A stretch of 64,000 bases of DNA from contig NZ_JAABNN010000004.1 in assembly GCF_009928415.1 (NCBI RefSeq), forward strand, positions 177,093-241,092, written 5' to 3'. Within the stretch, counting starts at the first letter, position 1. Each line of letters begins with the position of its first letter. The stretch comes from Bacillus sp. USDA818B3_A. GTDB taxonomy: Bacteria > Bacillota > Bacilli > Bacillales > Cytobacillaceae. The translations under genes and the position numbers were made by a program. The notes below the pieces were generated by a model that searched no databases, was not told where the DNA came from, and worked only from the letters and a program-made list of their open reading frames with translations. Shown here piece by piece: positions 24,294 to 33,703 of the stretch.

Positions 24294-27200
24294 TTATTGG
24301 AATTTCGGATTACTTTTTACTAGTTTTACTGAAGTTACCTCACTTGTATTCCCAGCAGCATCTGTAGCTGTGAAGGTTAAAACTGTATCATGTGTCTGAG
24401 CAGATTTAAAGGAAATCGTGAATACTCCTTTTTGATTTGCTTCAACACTGCCTAGCAATGTTTGACCTTTGTAAACTTTTACAGCGGCACCTGCTTCCGC
24501 TTTTCCAGTTACACTCTTTGCAGGGGCAATCATTTGTCCTACTTTAGGTGCGTCTGGAGCAACATTATCAAGCACAATTCTGCCTTCAATTTCTGCTGAC
24601 ACTGATCCGGAAATGGACTTAATGTAGTTTACAAATGCATCAAGGTCTGGACCCCAAGTTACGCGGTTGGTTCCTTGTTTAAGAACAACAAATCCGTCGC
24701 CGCCGTCAGCCATGAAGTTATTAACGGTTACGGAATAAGTTTTATTAGGGTCAATTTTCGAACCATCTGGAAGGTAAATATCAACGACCTTTTGACCAAG
24801 CGGGAAGTTATTGGACCAAGTATATTTCAAACCAGAAATTTGCATAATTCGGTTGCGATCAGCGGCAAACTGCTGATTTAATAAAGTCCTTACCTGCTCA
24901 CCAGTAATATTCATGGAAACAATATCGTTGCCGAATGGCTGGATGGCGAATAATTCTCCCCATGTAATCGGACCTGCATCCTTGATATCATCACGAATCC
25001 CGCCAATATTCATAAACGCAAAGTCTGTATCAGTAGCCGCTCTCATACCATCAGCGATTAAGTTACCGAGCGCAGCTTCTCCTGATTCATTAGTCGAACG
25101 GGAAATTGGCGCAGCCGCCTGCCCTACTACTTCACTAGTGATTGGAGCCACATCTGCCTGATATTGATCCATCTCTGCCTTAATTTTTGCATCAAGATGG
25201 GCAGCATCTTGGAAGGTTGTCACAATTTCAGCCTGTTTCGAAACAATATCCTTTGTCACTGGGTCAATCGTTAAATCCACATCTGAGAATGCTGTTCCAT
25301 AAGAATATGATTGAACAAGCAGCTTTCCGTCTACCGTGGAGTTTAAGTATTTATGGTCATGTGCTCCAAAAATAACATCCACTTCATCATCGACTGCTTT
25401 AGCAATATCGACGACTTTTCCTGTTGGGTTAGAGCCGTCTGTTGCTGATGTTCCAGGATCATGAGCAAGAACCACAATGGATTTAATTCCTTTTCCTTTC
25501 AACTCAGCCGCATACTTGTTAATCGCTTCTGCTTCGTCTGTAAATTTAACTCCGGCCACACCGCTTGGGGTAACAATGCTTGGAGTTTCCGTTGTCACAA
25601 CACCGATAAAACCAACTTTCACACCGTCTACTTCTTTGACAACGTATGGAGGCAGAATCAACTGGTTGGTTTCTTCCTTTACGACGTTTGCCGCAATATA
25701 AGGGAAATTAGCACCTTCAAATGGACCATACTTATCGACCGTTTTCGGATGAGAACCGCCATTAATTAATCGCAACATTTCAGTTACGCCTTCATCAAAT
25801 TCATGGTTACCAATTGTACCAACATCAAAACCAAGTTCGTTTAGAATTTTGATTGTTGGCTCATCTTGTAATAAAGCAGATACCGGACGGCTCGCACCAA
25901 CCGCATCTCCTGCTTGTACCAATAAAGTATTAGAAGGATTTGCTGCTTCTCTTTCCTTTAAGTAACCAGCCAAATATTCAATCCCGCCGGCAGGCTTACC
26001 AGATACAGTAGCCTTATAGTCTAATTGACCGTGAAGGTCGTTGATACCTAATAATTGAACATGAACGTCTTGATCTAATTCATAGGTTTCATAACCTGCT
26101 TTTGTTGTCGAAGCTCCTAGATCTTTCACATTCGGAGTTTGTTCTAAGTAGTTTTTTGCTACAGGAGATGAGTTAAAAGTTAATGTCGCCTTGCCGCCAA
26201 CCGGAGCGATCTTCCAGTTGTTGTCAGCAACAGGATTAACTGTGCCTTGATCACTAATATAGTCCATTAGGATCTGACGGTTTTCATATGGAGAATCAAT
26301 CACAACCTGTGCTCCTCCGCCTACTAGTGGCGGGAAGCCGCCGCCGCCGCTGGCACGGTAATTGTTGGTTGCTACGATAAACTGTTGATCATCCGCAATT
26401 GGTGTTCCATCCATCATGGTAAAATTGATGATACGATGGGAATCAGGGTTTGCCAGTGCACCTGTGGCCCAGTTGTATCTAGCATCTTTGGTTATATCGA
26501 TTTGATATTTAATTCCATCAAAAACATCATAATTGTATGGTCGGAAATCGTAATCTAGTAATTCCTGATTTCCTTCTGTATTCGGATCAATTTTCTTAAA
26601 TTGAGCCGCTGACATTTCTAGCCATTCTTTTACTTGAGCACCATTTAACTTAACTGCTTTTAAGGTGTTGTTGAATAAATACAAATCATTGGCACTCTTA
26701 ATAGAAAGTTCGCCTTTTTCGATATTTGTAAAATCACCGACACCGCCGCGTCCGCCTTTGAATGGGGCAGCAGCAGAAATAACTGGGATTCCTTTTAACT
26801 CGGGGGCTTTTGTTTGAACCCAATTATTCACATAGTCGATTTGGGCATTGTTGACGATTTGAACAGACGGGTCATCCATTACACGTGAGAAGTAGCTGTG
26901 CATTGGAATTTCAGTTTCGCCAATTTTCCCGCGAACATAGGCAAGTGTTCCCTCATGCTCAGGTTTTACATCCTCAACAATCGTTTGATCTAATTTGGTA
27001 TCTGCATTTACTGGGCGGTTAACAGAGTTTGAGTTTGCCTTATCCACTGTCCACTTGCCGTCTTCGTCCTGAACCAGTGCTAAATCCAGCACACCTAGAT
27101 TGTTCCCCCAATAACCGGCTTCAACGGCTTGAGTTCCATTAATTTTCCCGTTGGTATTATCAATATTGGATTTACCGTTAAATGAAGCATCACCAGGGAA

Positions 27201-28061
27201 GTTTACATGAGCATGTCCAAATAACATGGCGTCGATGGCAGGGACTTTTGTTAAATCATAGACTGCATTTTCAGCTTCCTCTTGTCCCTCTGATGTAATA
27301 TCACAGCCGGAGTGGGCGATGGCGACAATCACATCTGCACCTTTTGCCTTCATTTCAGGGATAAACTTATTAGCCTGTTCCACAATATCCTTGGTGATCA
27401 CTTTTCCTGTAAGATTATCCTTATCCCACTGCATGATTTGCGGCGGAGCGAAGCCGATGACTCCAACTTTAATAGTAGATTCATTACCCTCCGAATCTAT
27501 TATTTTTTTATCTTTAATCTCATATGGAGTGAAATAGTTAACATCGTTATCAGGGTTAGTATCGTGGTCGTCTTTGTAAATATTTGCATTTACAATTGGG
27601 AACTTCGCCTCTTCTAATACATTGTCTAAGTAATCTAAACCATAGTTAAACTCATGGTTGCCGACAATTCCACCATCATATTTGAGATAATTCATCGCTC
27701 TCAAAATCGGGTGTGTATCATTTTCGCCAAGAGGTTTAATTCTATTCACATAGTCTGCAAGCGGGTTGCCTTGGATTAAATCCCCCGCATCAAAAAGCAT
27801 GGAGTTTGAGACTTCGGACCGAGCCTGTTGGATTAACGTAGCTGTCTTAGCCAGTCCATAGTTAATGTCTTTACTGGTATCCTGATAATAATCATATGGC
27901 ATGATATTTGAATGTAAATCGGTAGTTTCTAAGATACGGAGTGTAGCAGTATTTACTGTTGCTGCTTTCGCTTTGAAAGGTATCGAAGGTGATACTATTG
28001 TGCTGAGTACCAAAGCTGTCGCGGCTAATTTACTATATCTTTTTATATTCCTCTTTTTCAT
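24294..28061 (-). CDS. Secreted bifunctional 2',3'-cyclic-nucleotide phosphodiesterase / 5'-nucleotidase (YfkN-like)
   Basis: A 1255-residue exported enzyme that would hydrolyse cyclic nucleotides and nucleotides outside the cell for phosphate or nucleoside uptake. A signal peptide is at residues 1-37, ending in KAKA. Two metallophosphoesterase units follow. The first begins LRILETTDLHSN with a GNHEFNYG motif, then a 5'-nucleotidase C-terminal domain. The second begins VQLLGINDLHGQ with GNHEFDEG, then its own 5'-nucleotidase C domain. The end is a bacterial Ig-like module (DNVAPDAPKVGQ to VKSNPKFQ). There is no LPXTG or membrane anchor at the C-terminus, so it is probably released. I chose the ATG (MKKRNIKR) over the GTG four codons earlier because of AGGTGA spacing. 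Confidence 0.9.
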   Translation of the reverse strand: MKKRNIKRYSKLAATALVLSTIVSPSIPFKAKAATVNTATLRILETTDLHSNIMPYDYYQDTSKDINYGLAKTATLIQQARSEVSNSMLFDAGDLIQGNPLADYVNRIKPLGENDTHPILRAMNYLKYDGGIVGNHEFNYGLDYLDNVLEEAKFPIVNANIYKDDHDTNPDNDVNYFTPYEIKDKKIIDSEGNESTIKVGVIGFAPPQIMQWDKDNLTGKVITKDIVEQANKFIPEMKAKGADVIVAIAHSGCDITSEGQEEAENAVYDLTKVPAIDAMLFGHAHVNFPGDASFNGKSNIDNTNGKINGTQAVEAGYWGNNLGVLDLALVQDEDGKWTVDKANSNSVNRPVNADTKLDQTIVEDVKPEHEGTLAYVRGKIGETEIPMHSYFSRVMDDPSVQIVNNAQIDYVNNWVQTKAPELKGIPVISAAAPFKGGRGGVGDFTNIEKGELSIKSANDLYLFNNTLKAVKLNGAQVKEWLEMSAAQFKKIDPNTEGNQELLDYDFRPYNYDVFDGIKYQIDITKDARYNWATGALANPDSHRIINFTMMDGTPIADDQQFIVATNNYRASGGGGFPPLVGGGAQVVIDSPYENRQILMDYISDQGTVNPVADNNWKIAPVGGKATLTFNSSPVAKNYLEQTPNVKDLGASTTKAGYETYELDQDVHVQLLGINDLHGQLDYKATVSGKPAGGIEYLAGYLKEREAANPSNTLLVQAGDAVGASRPVSALLQDEPTIKILNELGFDVGTIGNHEFDEGVTEMLRLINGGSHPKTVDKYGPFEGANFPYIAANVVKEETNQLILPPYVVKEVDGVKVGFIGVVTTETPSIVTPSGVAGVKFTDEAEAINKYAAELKGKGIKSIVVLAHDPGTSATDGSNPTGKVVDIAKAVDDEVDVIFGAHDHKYLNSTVDGKLLVQSYSYGTAFSDVDLTIDPVTKDIVSKQAEIVTTFQDAAHLDAKIKAEMDQYQADVAPITSEVVGQAAAPISRSTNESGEAALGNLIADGMRAATDTDFAFMNIGGIRDDIKDAGPITWGELFAIQPFGNDIVSMNITGEQVRTLLNQQFAADRNRIMQISGLKYTWSNNFPLGQKVVDIYLPDGSKIDPNKTYSVTVNNFMADGGDGFVVLKQGTNRVTWGPDLDAFVNYIKSISGSVSAEIEGRIVLDNVAPDAPKVGQMIAPAKSVTGKAEAGAAVKVYKGQTLLGSVEANQKGVFTISFKSAQTHDTVLTFTATDAAGNTSEVTSVKLVKSNPKFQ

Positions 28062-28351
28062 TTGCCTCTTCACCTATCCCCTTGAATAAATTTTCTTGCT
28101 AAGACCTCCATTTTTTATCTTTCTGATAATCCTCTCCTTTTTTAGGATTCAGAAAAATCACATCATCTGGCACCCGAAGAATTATCTATCTTTTCCTTTC
28201 GGCCAAAAATCGACGTTTTTTAATAGAAGAATATCATTCTATTAAGAGTCTGAATCTACTAGATTACCATGCCATATTATTATATAGTTCCAAATCAAGA
28301 ACAAAAATGTGCCTTATTTCCTATTTTTAACAGAAAGTTTTCAAACAATAT
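28062..28351. other. Upstream region of the 5'-nucleotidase gene with an inverted repeat
   Basis: This 290-base gap contains a perfect 9-base inverted repeat, TTAATAGAA (28220-28228) and TTCTATTAA (28237-28245), about 160 bases upstream of the start codon. It may be an operator or a weak structure in the leader. I see no confident promoter and no clear Pho box. Confidence 0.4.
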
Positions 28352-28385
28352 AAAAAAGTCTGATCAGATTTGACCAGACTTTTTT
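28352..28385 (-). terminator. Terminator of the hprK-lgt-ppaX-yvoF operon
   Basis: AAAAAGTCTGGTCA and TGATCAGACTTTTTT form a long stem on the minus strand with a four-base loop; it overlaps the yvoF stop by two bases. Confidence 0.85.
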
Positions 28386-28920
28386 ACTTTCGATAGATGG
28401 GGTCCTCTGCCCAGCGTTTTTCTAGTTCTTCTTTCGTATATATCACCCGCATCGGATTGCCGCCGACAAAGCACCCAGGAGGAACATCCTTATGAACTAA
28501 CGTTCCAGCCGAGACGATCGCACCATTTCCTATCGTTATACCAGGAAGAATTGTAGAATTTGCTCCAATCATCACTTCATTCCCAATTTCGACATTCCCA
28601 AGCCGGTATTCTTTAATTAAATACTCGTGGGCTAGAATCGTGGTATTATAACCAATAACGGTGTTGCGGCCGACGCTGATTTTTTCAGGAAACATGACAT
28701 CGAGCATCACCATTAAGGCGAAGGAGGTCTGTTCCCCCACTTTCACCTTAAGGAATGCACGGTACATCCAGTTTTTAATTTTTAAAAAAGGCATATACCT
28801 TGCTAACTGGATGACGATAAAATTTTTTACAACCTTCCAGAATGGAACCGTCTTGTAGACGTGCCACAATGAATTTGCCCCCTCAACAGGGTAGCGGGTC
28901 GTATTTCTCATCCTTCTCAC
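28384..28920 (-). CDS. yvoF: Left-handed beta-helix acyltransferase (YvoF-like)
   Basis: A 178-residue protein with hexapeptide repeats of the LbH fold from about residue 75 (for example VGRNTVIGYNTTILAHEYL, VEIGNEVMIGANSTILPGITIGN in two stretches, then AIVSAGTLVHKDVPPG). These suggest a trimeric acetyl-CoA-dependent O-acetyltransferase, but the substrate is unknown. It overlaps ppaX by four bases and ends the hprK-lgt-ppaX-yvoF operon, as in B. subtilis. Confidence 0.85.
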   Translation of the reverse strand: MRRMRNTTRYPVEGANSLWHVYKTVPFWKVVKNFIVIQLARYMPFLKIKNWMYRAFLKVKVGEQTSFALMVMLDVMFPEKISVGRNTVIGYNTTILAHEYLIKEYRLGNVEIGNEVMIGANSTILPGITIGNGAIVSAGTLVHKDVPPGCFVGGNPMRVIYTKEELEKRWAEDPIYRK

Positions 28921-29567
28921 TCTCCGAGAACGGTTAATAAGTCAGTCATGCTCTCCAGCATATAATCGGGTTCATAGCTTGCAACATAGTCACGGCCCTT
29001 AATCGACCAAGCCACACCTGCTGTTTGCGTTCCGGCATTTTTACCAGCTAAAATATCATGATAGTTATCCCCAACCATCATTGTCTCTGAAGGAGTGGAA
29101 TTTAGCTGTTCGAGTGCTTTAAAAATGGGTTCCGGATCTGGCTTGGTTTTGGCTACATGTTCATAGGCTACAATGACTTCAAAATACTTTTCGAGGTTCA
29201 TCAGCCGTAATCCTTTAAGCGTGACATCCAAGCGTTTAGTTGTCACTACTGCCAGTTTATAGCCCCGTTCCTTCAGCGTCTGAATTGTTTCCGATACTCC
29301 AATAAACTCTTTTACCAAATCGTCATGTTTGGAGATATTATAGTCACGATAAGCCGCGATCATTTCCTCCACCTGCTCCGGTACCTGGGTCATACCTCCA
29401 AATACTTCGTGAAGTGTTGGGCCGAGGAATGGCAGTACATCCTCACGTTTATACTTACTAGGAAAATACTTTTCCAGCGTGTGTAAGTAAGTCGTTATAA
29501 TGAGTTCATTTGTATCGATTAACGTTCCATCTAAATCAAAGAGTATGGTCGTAATTTTGTTGGTCAT
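28917..29567 (-). CDS. ppaX: Pyrophosphatase PpaX (HAD superfamily)
   Basis: Hydrolyses pyrophosphate released when HprK dephosphorylates P-Ser-HPr by phosphorolysis. The 216-residue protein has HAD motif I FDLDGTLIDT, motif II VVTTKR, the motif III lysine region (AKTKPDPEP) and motif IV MVGDNYHDI. Its position after hprK and lgt makes the PpaX assignment stronger than a generic phosphoglycolate phosphatase. Confidence 0.92.
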   Translation of the reverse strand: MTNKITTILFDLDGTLIDTNELIITTYLHTLEKYFPSKYKREDVLPFLGPTLHEVFGGMTQVPEQVEEMIAAYRDYNISKHDDLVKEFIGVSETIQTLKERGYKLAVVTTKRLDVTLKGLRLMNLEKYFEVIVAYEHVAKTKPDPEPIFKALEQLNSTPSETMMVGDNYHDILAGKNAGTQTAGVAWSIKGRDYVASYEPDYMLESMTDLLTVLGE

Positions 29568-29639
29568 AGCTGACTTCCTTTCTTCTAATAAGCTCTGTAC
29601 GTTTCCAGATGGCTCCTAGGAATAACGTTAAAGCGCCCC

Positions 29640-30461
29640 TTATGATTCATTTGTCTGATCTAAGTAGTGCGCCGACGCCTTGTGTTTCGTCCGGCGATAA
29701 ACTATAATTGCCGCTGCTATAACAATCAAAGCAATGGATATGGTTTGTGCCATCCGAAGGCTTCCAAGCATTAAACTGTCTGTTCGAAGGCCCTCAACGA
29801 AAAAGCGGCCAATCGAGTACCAAATCACATAAGATAAAAACAGTTCCCCGCGGCGGAAATTCACACGGCGGAGCAAGATTAATAAAATAAAGCCGGCAAA
29901 ATCCCACAAGGACTCATAAAGAAAAGTCGGGTGGTAATAGACGCCATTGATATACATTTGATTAACAATAAAATCCGGCAAATGTAAGCTTTCAAGGAAG
30001 GACCTTGTTACTTCGCGTCCATGGGCCTCCTGGTTCATAAAATTTCCCCAGCGGCCAATGGCCTGTCCCAAAATAATACTTGGGGCGGCAATGTCAGCAA
30101 TCTTCCAAAAGGAAATCCCTCTTTTTTTAGCAAACACAATGGTCGTGATGACCGAACCAATTAAGGCCCCATGAATGGCAATACCGCCATTCCAAATTTT
30201 AGGAATATCCGCAGGATGACTGCCATAATAATCCCATTCAAAAATAACATAATAAATCCGCGCCGAAATAATCGCGATGGGAATCGCCCATAGCATTAAA
30301 TCAGCAAACGTGTCTTTCGGTAATCCCCTTCTGTTTGCCTCTCTGATTGCCAGATATAAGGCAAGTGCCAGACCGGAGCCGATAATAATCCCATACCAAT
30401 GAACCTGAATGGGTCCTAATGAAAAGGCGATGGGATTCAATGGCTGAATGGTTTCGTTCAT
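29640..30461 (-). CDS. lgt: Prolipoprotein diacylglyceryl transferase
   Basis: Integral membrane enzyme that transfers diacylglycerol from phosphatidylglycerol to the lipobox cysteine of prolipoproteins. The 273-residue protein has about seven membrane segments and the signature [13 protein letters not shown] near residues 135-147, which includes the conserved arginine, asparagine and glutamate. It starts 15 bases after hprK. Confidence 0.96.
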   Translation of the reverse strand: MNETIQPLNPIAFSLGPIQVHWYGIIIGSGLALALYLAIREANRRGLPKDTFADLMLWAIPIAIISARIYYVIFEWDYYGSHPADIPKIWNGGIAIHGALIGSVITTIVFAKKRGISFWKIADIAAPSIILGQAIGRWGNFMNQEAHGREVTRSFLESLHLPDFIVNQMYINGVYYHPTFLYESLWDFAGFILLILLRRVNFRRGELFLSYVIWYSIGRFFVEGLRTDSLMLGSLRMAQTISIALIVIAAAIIVYRRTKHKASAHYLDQTNES

Positions 30462-30476
30462 CTCTCATTTCTCCCC

Positions 30477-31406
30477 TTATTCCTGATCTCCCTCTTCAAT
30501 TACATCTGCCAGACGGTCAGTAAATTGTTGTGCAGCATTGACACCTAACCGTTTTAAGCGGAAGTTCATGGCGGCCACTTCAATAATAACCGCTAGATTT
30601 CGCCCTGGACGAACCGGAACGGTTAATCTCGGTATTTCCGTATCAATAATTTTCATCTTTTCCTCATCTAAACCAAGACGGTCATACTGCTTTTTGGCAT
30701 CCCAAATTTCCAGATTCATAATCAGCGTGATCCGCTTATGGCTGCGGACAGCCCCTGCACCAAATAGGGTCATGACATTAATAATCCCTAAACCGCGGAT
30801 CTCTAACAAATGTTCAATTAAATCGGGGGAAGACCCTACCAATGTGTCCTGGTCTTCTTGACGAATTTCCACACAATCGTCAGCAACTAAACGATGTCCG
30901 CGCTTAACCAGTTCAAGTGCAGTTTCACTTTTACCAACGCCACTTTTTCCTGTAATTAAGACACCAATACCATAAACATCGACCAATACCCCGTGAACAG
31001 CAGTAGTTGGAGCAAGCTTACTTTCTAAAAAGTTCGTCAAACGGCTCGAGAATCGGGTCGTTACCATGTTTGTCCTTAACACAGGAACAGACTCGCGTTC
31101 AGATGCTTCAATCAGCTCATCAGGAACCTCAATTCCTCTTGTAACAATGATAGCCGGAGTGACATCCGTACATAGCCGCTCCATTCTCGAAGCGCGGTCG
31201 CTTGGAGAGAGTTCTTGAAAAAAGGATAGTTCTGTTTTTCCTAGCAGCTGGATGCGCTCAGCGGGATAAAATTCAAAATAGCCGGCAATTTCAATCCCCG
31301 GACGGGATATATCACTCACGGTAATTGGGCGGTTAATGCCTTCTTCTCCACTAATTAGTTCAAGTTGAAATTGCTCCAGAATATCTTTTGTGCGTACTTT
31401 TGGCAA
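30477..31406 (-). CDS. hprK: HPr kinase/phosphorylase
   Basis: Phosphorylates Ser46 of HPr and Crh in response to fructose-1,6-bisphosphate and reverses this with phosphate. It is the sensor of carbon catabolite repression. The 309-residue protein has a variable N-terminal domain, His138, the P-loop GKSGVGKS at 153-160, the LVADDCVEI segment, and the HprK signature near [10 protein letters not shown]. Its partners Crh (this window) and CcpA-type cre sites near 48-61 kb connect it to the sugar clusters. Confidence 0.97.
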   Translation of the reverse strand: MPKVRTKDILEQFQLELISGEEGINRPITVSDISRPGIEIAGYFEFYPAERIQLLGKTELSFFQELSPSDRASRMERLCTDVTPAIIVTRGIEVPDELIEASERESVPVLRTNMVTTRFSSRLTNFLESKLAPTTAVHGVLVDVYGIGVLITGKSGVGKSETALELVKRGHRLVADDCVEIRQEDQDTLVGSSPDLIEHLLEIRGLGIINVMTLFGAGAVRSHKRITLIMNLEIWDAKKQYDRLGLDEEKMKIIDTEIPRLTVPVRPGRNLAVIIEVAAMNFRLKRLGVNAAQQFTDRLADVIEEGDQE

Positions 31407-31509
31407 GAAGTTTTCCTCCTTTAAGCGAATGTTTTAGTCATGAATAGAATTCATACCTTCTATTTTAGCATTTTTTGAAAAAGAACCAAATATTAGTTTT
31501 TCAAAAAGC

Positions 31510-31546
31510 AAAAAGGTGCACTCCGTATAAAGCCGGAGTACACCCT
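31510..31546 (-). terminator. Terminator of the yvlABD operon
   Basis: Minus strand GGTGTACTCCG and CGGAGTGCACC form an 11-bp stem with one mismatch and an eight-base loop, followed by TTTTTG. Confidence 0.85.
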
Positions 31547-31552
31547 TGACGT

Positions 31553-31918
31553 TTATTTGGTTGCCTTTCTAGATGGATCGAACAATGTTTTTTGGATGAT
31601 GATGTTAATGAGCGACATCAGTACGGCAAAGAACATGGCCATGCTAAAGCCGGCAATTTCAAAGTCAGTTCCCATCAAATAATCGGTCAGCTCAAGCGTA
31701 ACGGCGTTAATGACAAACAGAAAAAGCCCCATCGTTAAAACCGTCACAGGTAAGGTCAATAAAATCAGAAATGGACGAACAAGTATATTTAAGATGGATA
31801 ATAAAACACTCGCCTCGATGGCTGCAACAAAGCCGGTTAGCTGGAAGCTTTCGTGAAAATATCCGGCAAGTGCCATAAACAATATTGCATTGATTAAACA
31901 ACCTATCAGCCATCTCAT
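31553..31918 (-). CDS. yvlD: Phage-holin-superfamily membrane protein YvlD
   Basis: A 121-residue protein with four hydrophobic segments that fit the phage holin superfamily IV / YvlD fold. In B. subtilis yvlABCD is linked to envelope stress (sigma-W, LiaRS-like context) and defence against membrane damage. It lies 12 bases after yvlB. The function is not known in detail. Confidence 0.85.
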   Translation of the reverse strand: MRWLIGCLINAILFMALAGYFHESFQLTGFVAAIEASVLLSILNILVRPFLILLTLPVTVLTMGLFLFVINAVTLELTDYLMGTDFEIAGFSMAMFFAVLMSLINIIIQKTLFDPSRKATK

Positions 31919-31930
31919 TTTTTAAGTCTC

Positions 31931-33052
31931 CTACTTTTCTTCTTTTGATTGGTGGATTGTGATGGATCCAGTTTTTGTATCGGCATACATGTAAGCCATC
32001 TGCTCTGGGTGATTAACTGATTGGAAACGCAGTGATTTTTGAATCATTTCACTTTTCTCCTCGAGCACCTGAATGCCAGTAAGGTTCACATGGAAGCCGC
32101 CTAGATTGGTCTTTAAGTTCCCATTTACCGGGAGGTCTTCGGGGATATAGAGGTCAATTCCCCCGGCAGCCGTTTTGACTTGAATGAATTCCGTTTGGTT
32201 TCCTTGTAGATTGACATTAATATTTCCATTAAACGACCCGGCCTCAAGTTTTCTTATTTCCCCATCCACTGAAATGGAACCGTTAATGGTTTCTGCCTCT
32301 ACCTTTTCAAACTGACTTCTTTTTAGTTTAATCTTACCGTTTGCCGTTTCCAGTTCTGTTTTTTTGCCTGTTACATTTTCAAACGCTATTTTTCCATTTG
32401 CGGTTTTTACACGAAGTTCGTCTGCGTTCAATTGTTCCCCAGTAATCGGACCATTAAACAGTCTAACCCGAACTTGATTATAGACGGATTTTGGAACATA
32501 TACGATTGCATCGACTTTCATCCATTTTTGTTGTGAACCGAATCGTAATTTTTCGTGCTCTACTGTGAAAGTAACATCTCGTAAAAAGTTTTGCCGGGCC
32601 TGATCCTGGTTGTCAACACGAAAAACTTTTGCCTGGCACTCGACGCGGATGTCCGGCTGCTCCCAGCCGACGAGTTTTACAGCCCCGTTGGCAACATCAA
32701 TATTTATATCTTTTATTTCGGCGTTCCCTTGGTGAAAAATATGAGAAATTTCCACGGAGTGGCCAAAGTTTAGATCTAGATCTAGGTCTTTTACTTTTTT
32801 CAAGGCAAGATCAACAAATTCAAAGATTTTATCTTTTGTTGATTGATATTTTGCTTGGGATGGCTCTTCTTTTTTTGTTTCTTCAAATTGGACGGCGGTT
32901 GATAGTTCATTGACCATTTGAGCTTGTTTTTGCTCCATGTTTTGTTGTGTTTTTTCTAGTTCTTCAAGTAGTGCTAAGGCCTCATCAGCCTTGAGCTTTC
33001 CTTCTTCGACCATTTGTAAAATTCGTTTTCTTTCTTCTTTCATTTTGTCCAC
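31931..33052 (-). CDS. yvlB: DUF4097 adhesin-like protein YvlB
   Basis: A 373-residue protein. The N-terminal helical domain (residues 1-35, ERKRILQMVEEGKLKADEA split over its helix) is the YvlB/SHOCT-like leader. From about residue 100 repeated short beta strands (VKTANGKIAFENV, VEAETINGSISVDGE, LEAGSFNGNINVNL) form a DUF4097 beta-helix. It has no signal peptide. It follows yvlA by about 30 bases. Membrane stress response is suggested by context only. Confidence 0.85.
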   Translation of the reverse strand: MDKMKEERKRILQMVEEGKLKADEALALLEELEKTQQNMEQKQAQMVNELSTAVQFEETKKEEPSQAKYQSTKDKIFEFVDLALKKVKDLDLDLNFGHSVEISHIFHQGNAEIKDINIDVANGAVKLVGWEQPDIRVECQAKVFRVDNQDQARQNFLRDVTFTVEHEKLRFGSQQKWMKVDAIVYVPKSVYNQVRVRLFNGPITGEQLNADELRVKTANGKIAFENVTGKKTELETANGKIKLKRSQFEKVEAETINGSISVDGEIRKLEAGSFNGNINVNLQGNQTEFIQVKTAAGGIDLYIPEDLPVNGNLKTNLGGFHVNLTGIQVLEEKSEMIQKSLRFQSVNHPEQMAYMYADTKTGSITIHQSKEEK

Positions 33053-33082
33053 CTCGAGTTTTATGATTTTCTCACTTACAGT

Positions 33083-33403
33083 TTATTCAGCTGTTATTAC
33101 CTTTACGCCTTTGACGATGTTCCAGATGATGACGATGAGCCAGAGCACGGTGAGAACGATTAGGCTGATGATGGTAAGGACAGGGATTGAGACGGTGCCT
33201 TGCTGGGAAGTAAAATCATAGAATACAGCAAATATGATTAGTGGTGTTGGGATTAATGGGATTAGGTGTGACAGGAGTGACTTTTTGGCATGTCGTTTGG
33301 TTCCTTCGTCGCCGGTTGCTAAATAGACCGCTAAGGGGAAAATAAAGCCGGCGAAGAAGATACTAAAGTAGCATAAACTGGATAGGACTTTTCTCGATTC
33401 CAT
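33083..33403 (-). CDS. Small DUF4870-like membrane protein (YvlA position)
   Basis: A 106-residue protein with three hydrophobic segments and a polar loop (ATGDEGTKRHAKKSLL) typical of the DUF4870 family. It precedes yvlB and yvlD in the position of B. subtilis yvlA. The PspC-domain gene yvlC, normally between yvlB and yvlD, is absent: only 12 bases separate those two here. Confidence 0.7.
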   Translation of the reverse strand: MESRKVLSSLCYFSIFFAGFIFPLAVYLATGDEGTKRHAKKSLLSHLIPLIPTPLIIFAVFYDFTSQQGTVSIPVLTIISLIVLTVLWLIVIIWNIVKGVKVITAE

Positions 33404-33516
33404 AACGATATCACCTCTATTCTTTCTTACGAATTAGTAGTGAAATAGTTTCTTTTTTGTTTGTTATTTTTAGGCGCGGCTGTGCGGCTGGGATGGTAGT
33501 GGGTATTTTTGGCTGA

Positions 33517-33640
33517 ATTCCGCGTGATTTAGGATTAATTCCGCCGGTTTTGCGATTTTTCCCACGTGATTTTGAATTATTTCCGCCAACTTTCTAGTTT
33601 ATTCCGCCAACATCCTCATTAATTCCGCCAAACCTTATTT
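33517..33640. repeat. Six-unit intergenic array, 21-bp period, ATTCCGCC core
   Basis: Cores ATTCCGC or TTTCCGCC (one degraded to TTTCCCA) start at 33517, 33538, 33558, 33580, 33601 and 33622. The spacing is 20-22 bases, centred on 21. The intervening 13 bases are AT-rich and variable. The array fills the 300-base gap between the uvrA terminator and yvlA, and no open frame of the normal type covers it. Confidence 0.75.
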
Positions 33641-33650
33641 TTTCGAGCAT

Positions 33651-33702
33651 AAAAAAAAGCTGAAACCAGCCAGGTTCTATACCTGCTGATTTCAGCTCTT
33701 TT
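33651..33702 (-). terminator. uvrBA terminator
   Basis: A long minus-strand hairpin, AGCTGAAA/TTTCAGCT outer stem and AGGT/ACCT inner stem, is followed by eight T right after the uvrA stop. Confidence 0.9.
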
Positions 33703-33703
33703 T

